Shown here: piece after piece, positions 13,632-15,060 of the stretch
Layout: the number at the start of each line of letters is the position of its first letter
Numbering within the stretch: position 1 is the first letter of the stretch
DNA from: Anaerolineales bacterium
Lineage (GTDB): Bacteria > Chloroflexota > Anaerolineae > Anaerolineales > Villigracilaceae
Length of the DNA: 15,060 nucleotides
Direction of reading: 5' to 3'
Assembly: GCA_025938055.1 (NCBI GenBank)
Contig: JAICQC010000063.1
Coordinates: forward strand, 1-15,060
Program-made: the position numbers and the translations under genes
Notes under the pieces: generated by a model
What the model saw: the letters and a program-made list of their open reading frames with translations, nothing else
Database searches by the model: none
What the model was told of the DNA's origin: nothing

Positions 13632-15011
13632 TTAAATGGACAGAAGTCTTTTTGCGGCAGCATTATGGTTCTCTACTACTTTACGTTCTTCCACAGTGAC
13701 TAATTCTCCTTCTTTGACGACGAACTTGCCGCCGACGACCGTGTAATCTGCATTGACGGGCTGCCCGAAGACAACTGCCGCGACGGGATCGTGCATTCCT
13801 GAAAAGCCGACACGTTCCAAATGGACAGCAAAGAAGTCGGCGCACTTTCCAGGCTCCAAGCTTCCAATATCGTTTCTTCCTAGGACTGCGGCTCCCCCGC
13901 GCGTGCCTAGATACAACGCCTCACGCGCTGTCATTAGTTTGCGGTTCGGATCATTCGACAGGGAAAATCCGGTGAGTCCCTCCTTGACGCGCGCCACCAG
14001 CATGGCATTGCGGACCTCGGCGAGCAGGTGCGACCCGTCATTGGAGGCTGACCCGTCCACTCCCAGGCCGACGTTTACGCCCGCGGCGCGGTATTCCTTG
14101 ATTGGGGCGATGCCCGAAGCGAGCCGCATGTTCGAGGTGGGACAGTGCGCCACGCCGCAGTTATGCTTTGCAAAGACCCGGATCTCCTCGTCATTGACCC
14201 AGACCGCGTGCGCAAACCAAACGTCATCGCCCACCCAGTCCAGTTCCTGCATGTACGCGACGGGGCGATGACCAAACTTCTGCAGGCAGAATTGTTCTTC
14301 ATCTTCCGTTTCAGCGAGGTGTGTGTGCAGATGAACGCCATATTCACGCGCTAACTTTGCAGACTGCTTCATCAGGTCGCCAGTTACTGTGAATGGGGAA
14401 CACGGCGCAAGGACGATCTGCACCATCGCGCCGGGCTTGGGGTCGTGATACTGCTCGATCAGCCGCTGCGAATCCTTGAGGATGGAGTCTTCATTATCCA
14501 CAACGGAATCAGGCGGGAGCCCGCCCTGCGACTGCCCGAGCGACATGGAGCCGCGCGACGCCTGGATGCGTAGCCCGATCTCCTGCGCCGCGGCGATCTC
14601 ATCATCCAGTCTTGAGCCGTTCGGGAAGAGATAGAGATGGTCAGAGGCAGTGGTGCAGCCCGAGAGCGCCAGCTCGGCGAGCGCCGTCTGCGCCGAGGTG
14701 AAGATGTCCTCCGGCTGGATGCGCGCCCAGATCGGGTACAGCGTCGTCAGCCAGTTGAAGAGATTGGCATCCTGCGCGGCAGGGACGGCGCGGGTGAGGG
14801 TCTGGTAAAAGTGGTGGTGGGTGTTGACCAGCCCGGGCAGGACGAGGTAGCCGGTGAGATCTACGACCTCATCGGCAGTAATTGGTAATTCGTTCGTTGG
14901 GGCAACTTGCTCGAGGAAGCCATCCCGAATAAAAAGACCACCACCGGGAATCTCCCGCTGATGGTCATCCATGGTAACGATATGTGCGTTTTTGATGAGG
15001 AGGGTAGGCAT
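13632..15011 (-). CDS. 8-oxoguanine deaminase-type amidohydrolase
   Basis: This 459-residue metal-dependent amidohydrolase resembles bacterial 8-oxoguanine deaminase (8-oxoguanine to urate + ammonia) and, more distantly, AtzB-type and guanine deaminases. The metal ligands are His65 and His67 in NTHHHFYQ, His229 in HLHTHLAET, His268 in WFAHAVW and Asp319 in GVDGSASND. The long block TLTRAVPAAQDANLFNWLTT just after the HxH motif, and CTTASDHLYLFPNG, are the features I associate with the 8-oxoguanine enzyme. SsnA or another purine or triazine aminohydrolase is the main alternative. The ATG at 15011 has no ribosome binding site and a TATTAAT box lies close upstream, so it may be leaderless. Making urate would place it at the entry of the pathway served by YgeY, YgeW and carbamate kinase. 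Confidence 0.85.
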   Translation of the reverse strand: MPTLLIKNAHIVTMDDHQREIPGGGLFIRDGFLEQVAPTNELPITADEVVDLTGYLVLPGLVNTHHHFYQTLTRAVPAAQDANLFNWLTTLYPIWARIQPEDIFTSAQTALAELALSGCTTASDHLYLFPNGSRLDDEIAAAQEIGLRIQASRGSMSLGQSQGGLPPDSVVDNEDSILKDSQRLIEQYHDPKPGAMVQIVLAPCSPFTVTGDLMKQSAKLAREYGVHLHTHLAETEDEEQFCLQKFGHRPVAYMQELDWVGDDVWFAHAVWVNDEEIRVFAKHNCGVAHCPTSNMRLASGIAPIKEYRAAGVNVGLGVDGSASNDGSHLLAEVRNAMLVARVKEGLTGFSLSNDPNRKLMTAREALYLGTRGGAAVLGRNDIGSLEPGKCADFFAVHLERVGFSGMHDPVAAVVFGQPVNADYTVVGGKFVVKEGELVTVEERKVVENHNAAAKRLLSI

Positions 15012-15023
15012 TGTAAGCAGTAA

Positions 15024-15051
15024 TTAATAATTGCAGGTGGTCAAGACGCAA
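15024..15051 (-). promoter_or_regulatory. Candidate promoter of the 8-oxoguanine deaminase gene
   Basis: On the minus strand TTGCGT (15051-15046) and TATTAA (15029-15024) are 16 bases apart, placing the start site a few bases before the ATG at 15011. The match is modest. The TATTAATT sequence also stands in front of the deacetylase gene at 6194, which likewise lacks a ribosome binding site. Confidence 0.33.
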
Positions 15052-15060
15052 GCAATTGAC

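Overview
The window reads like a chromosomal segment of a Chloroflexi bacterium, most likely of the Anaerolineae. The evidence is the lipoprotein linker made of repeated T-E-A-P / P-P-A-A-T units after the lipobox cysteine (a style common in that group), the moderate G+C, the AAGGAG-type ribosome binding sites and the mix of genes. This placement is inference from style, not a phylogeny. Thirteen of the fourteen genes lie on the minus strand. One 55-codon gene lies on the plus strand. No stretch longer than about 300 bases lacks a gene, and I see no tRNA, rRNA, CRISPR array, insertion sequence or prophage.

Right to left (the direction of transcription), a purine-catabolism region occupies 15011-6296. 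It starts with an 8-oxoguanine deaminase-type amidohydrolase (15011-13632). Then come a small plus-strand gene with its own promoter and a shared convergent terminator (13283-13626), two tandem related four-helix membrane proteins, adenine deaminase, a GntR/UTRA regulator, a YgeY-type M20 hydrolase, a histidine phosphatase, a YgeW-like carbamoyltransferase and a carbamate kinase. At the far left (1488-1) are a BMP-family substrate-binding lipoprotein and the first 37 codons of a sugar/nucleoside-type ABC ATPase, with a strong intrinsic terminator between them. Together the parts suggest import of purines or nucleosides, deamination of adenine and 8-oxoguanine (to hypoxanthine and urate), and a late stage in which YgeY, YgeW and carbamate kinase could harvest ATP from a ureido-type breakdown product through carbamoyl phosphate. 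The same late genes sit in the E. coli yge/xdh region and in anaerobic purine-degradation loci. The ring-opening and hydroxylase genes expected for a full pathway (xdh, ygfK, hydantoinase, ygeX) are not in this window.

Between these two purine modules is an unrelated four-gene cell-envelope operon (6194-1673): NodB-like polysaccharide deacetylase, FemAB/BioF2-like transferase, GNAT acetyltransferase and a GT-C-like multispanning membrane protein with a TPR-like tail. Its genes overlap by 4 nt or are 6 nt apart. It is probably expressed from its own promoter, at 6204-6232, with an almost leaderless start.

Regulation visible in the DNA: a GntR-consensus palindrome (1588-1601) abuts a perfect TATAAT box in front of the transporter gene, so the GntR regulator at 10824-10099 is a natural candidate to control purine uptake. 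The other short intergenic gaps (10017-10098, 8249-8301, 13282-13394) contain little beyond ribosome binding sites and the sites listed.
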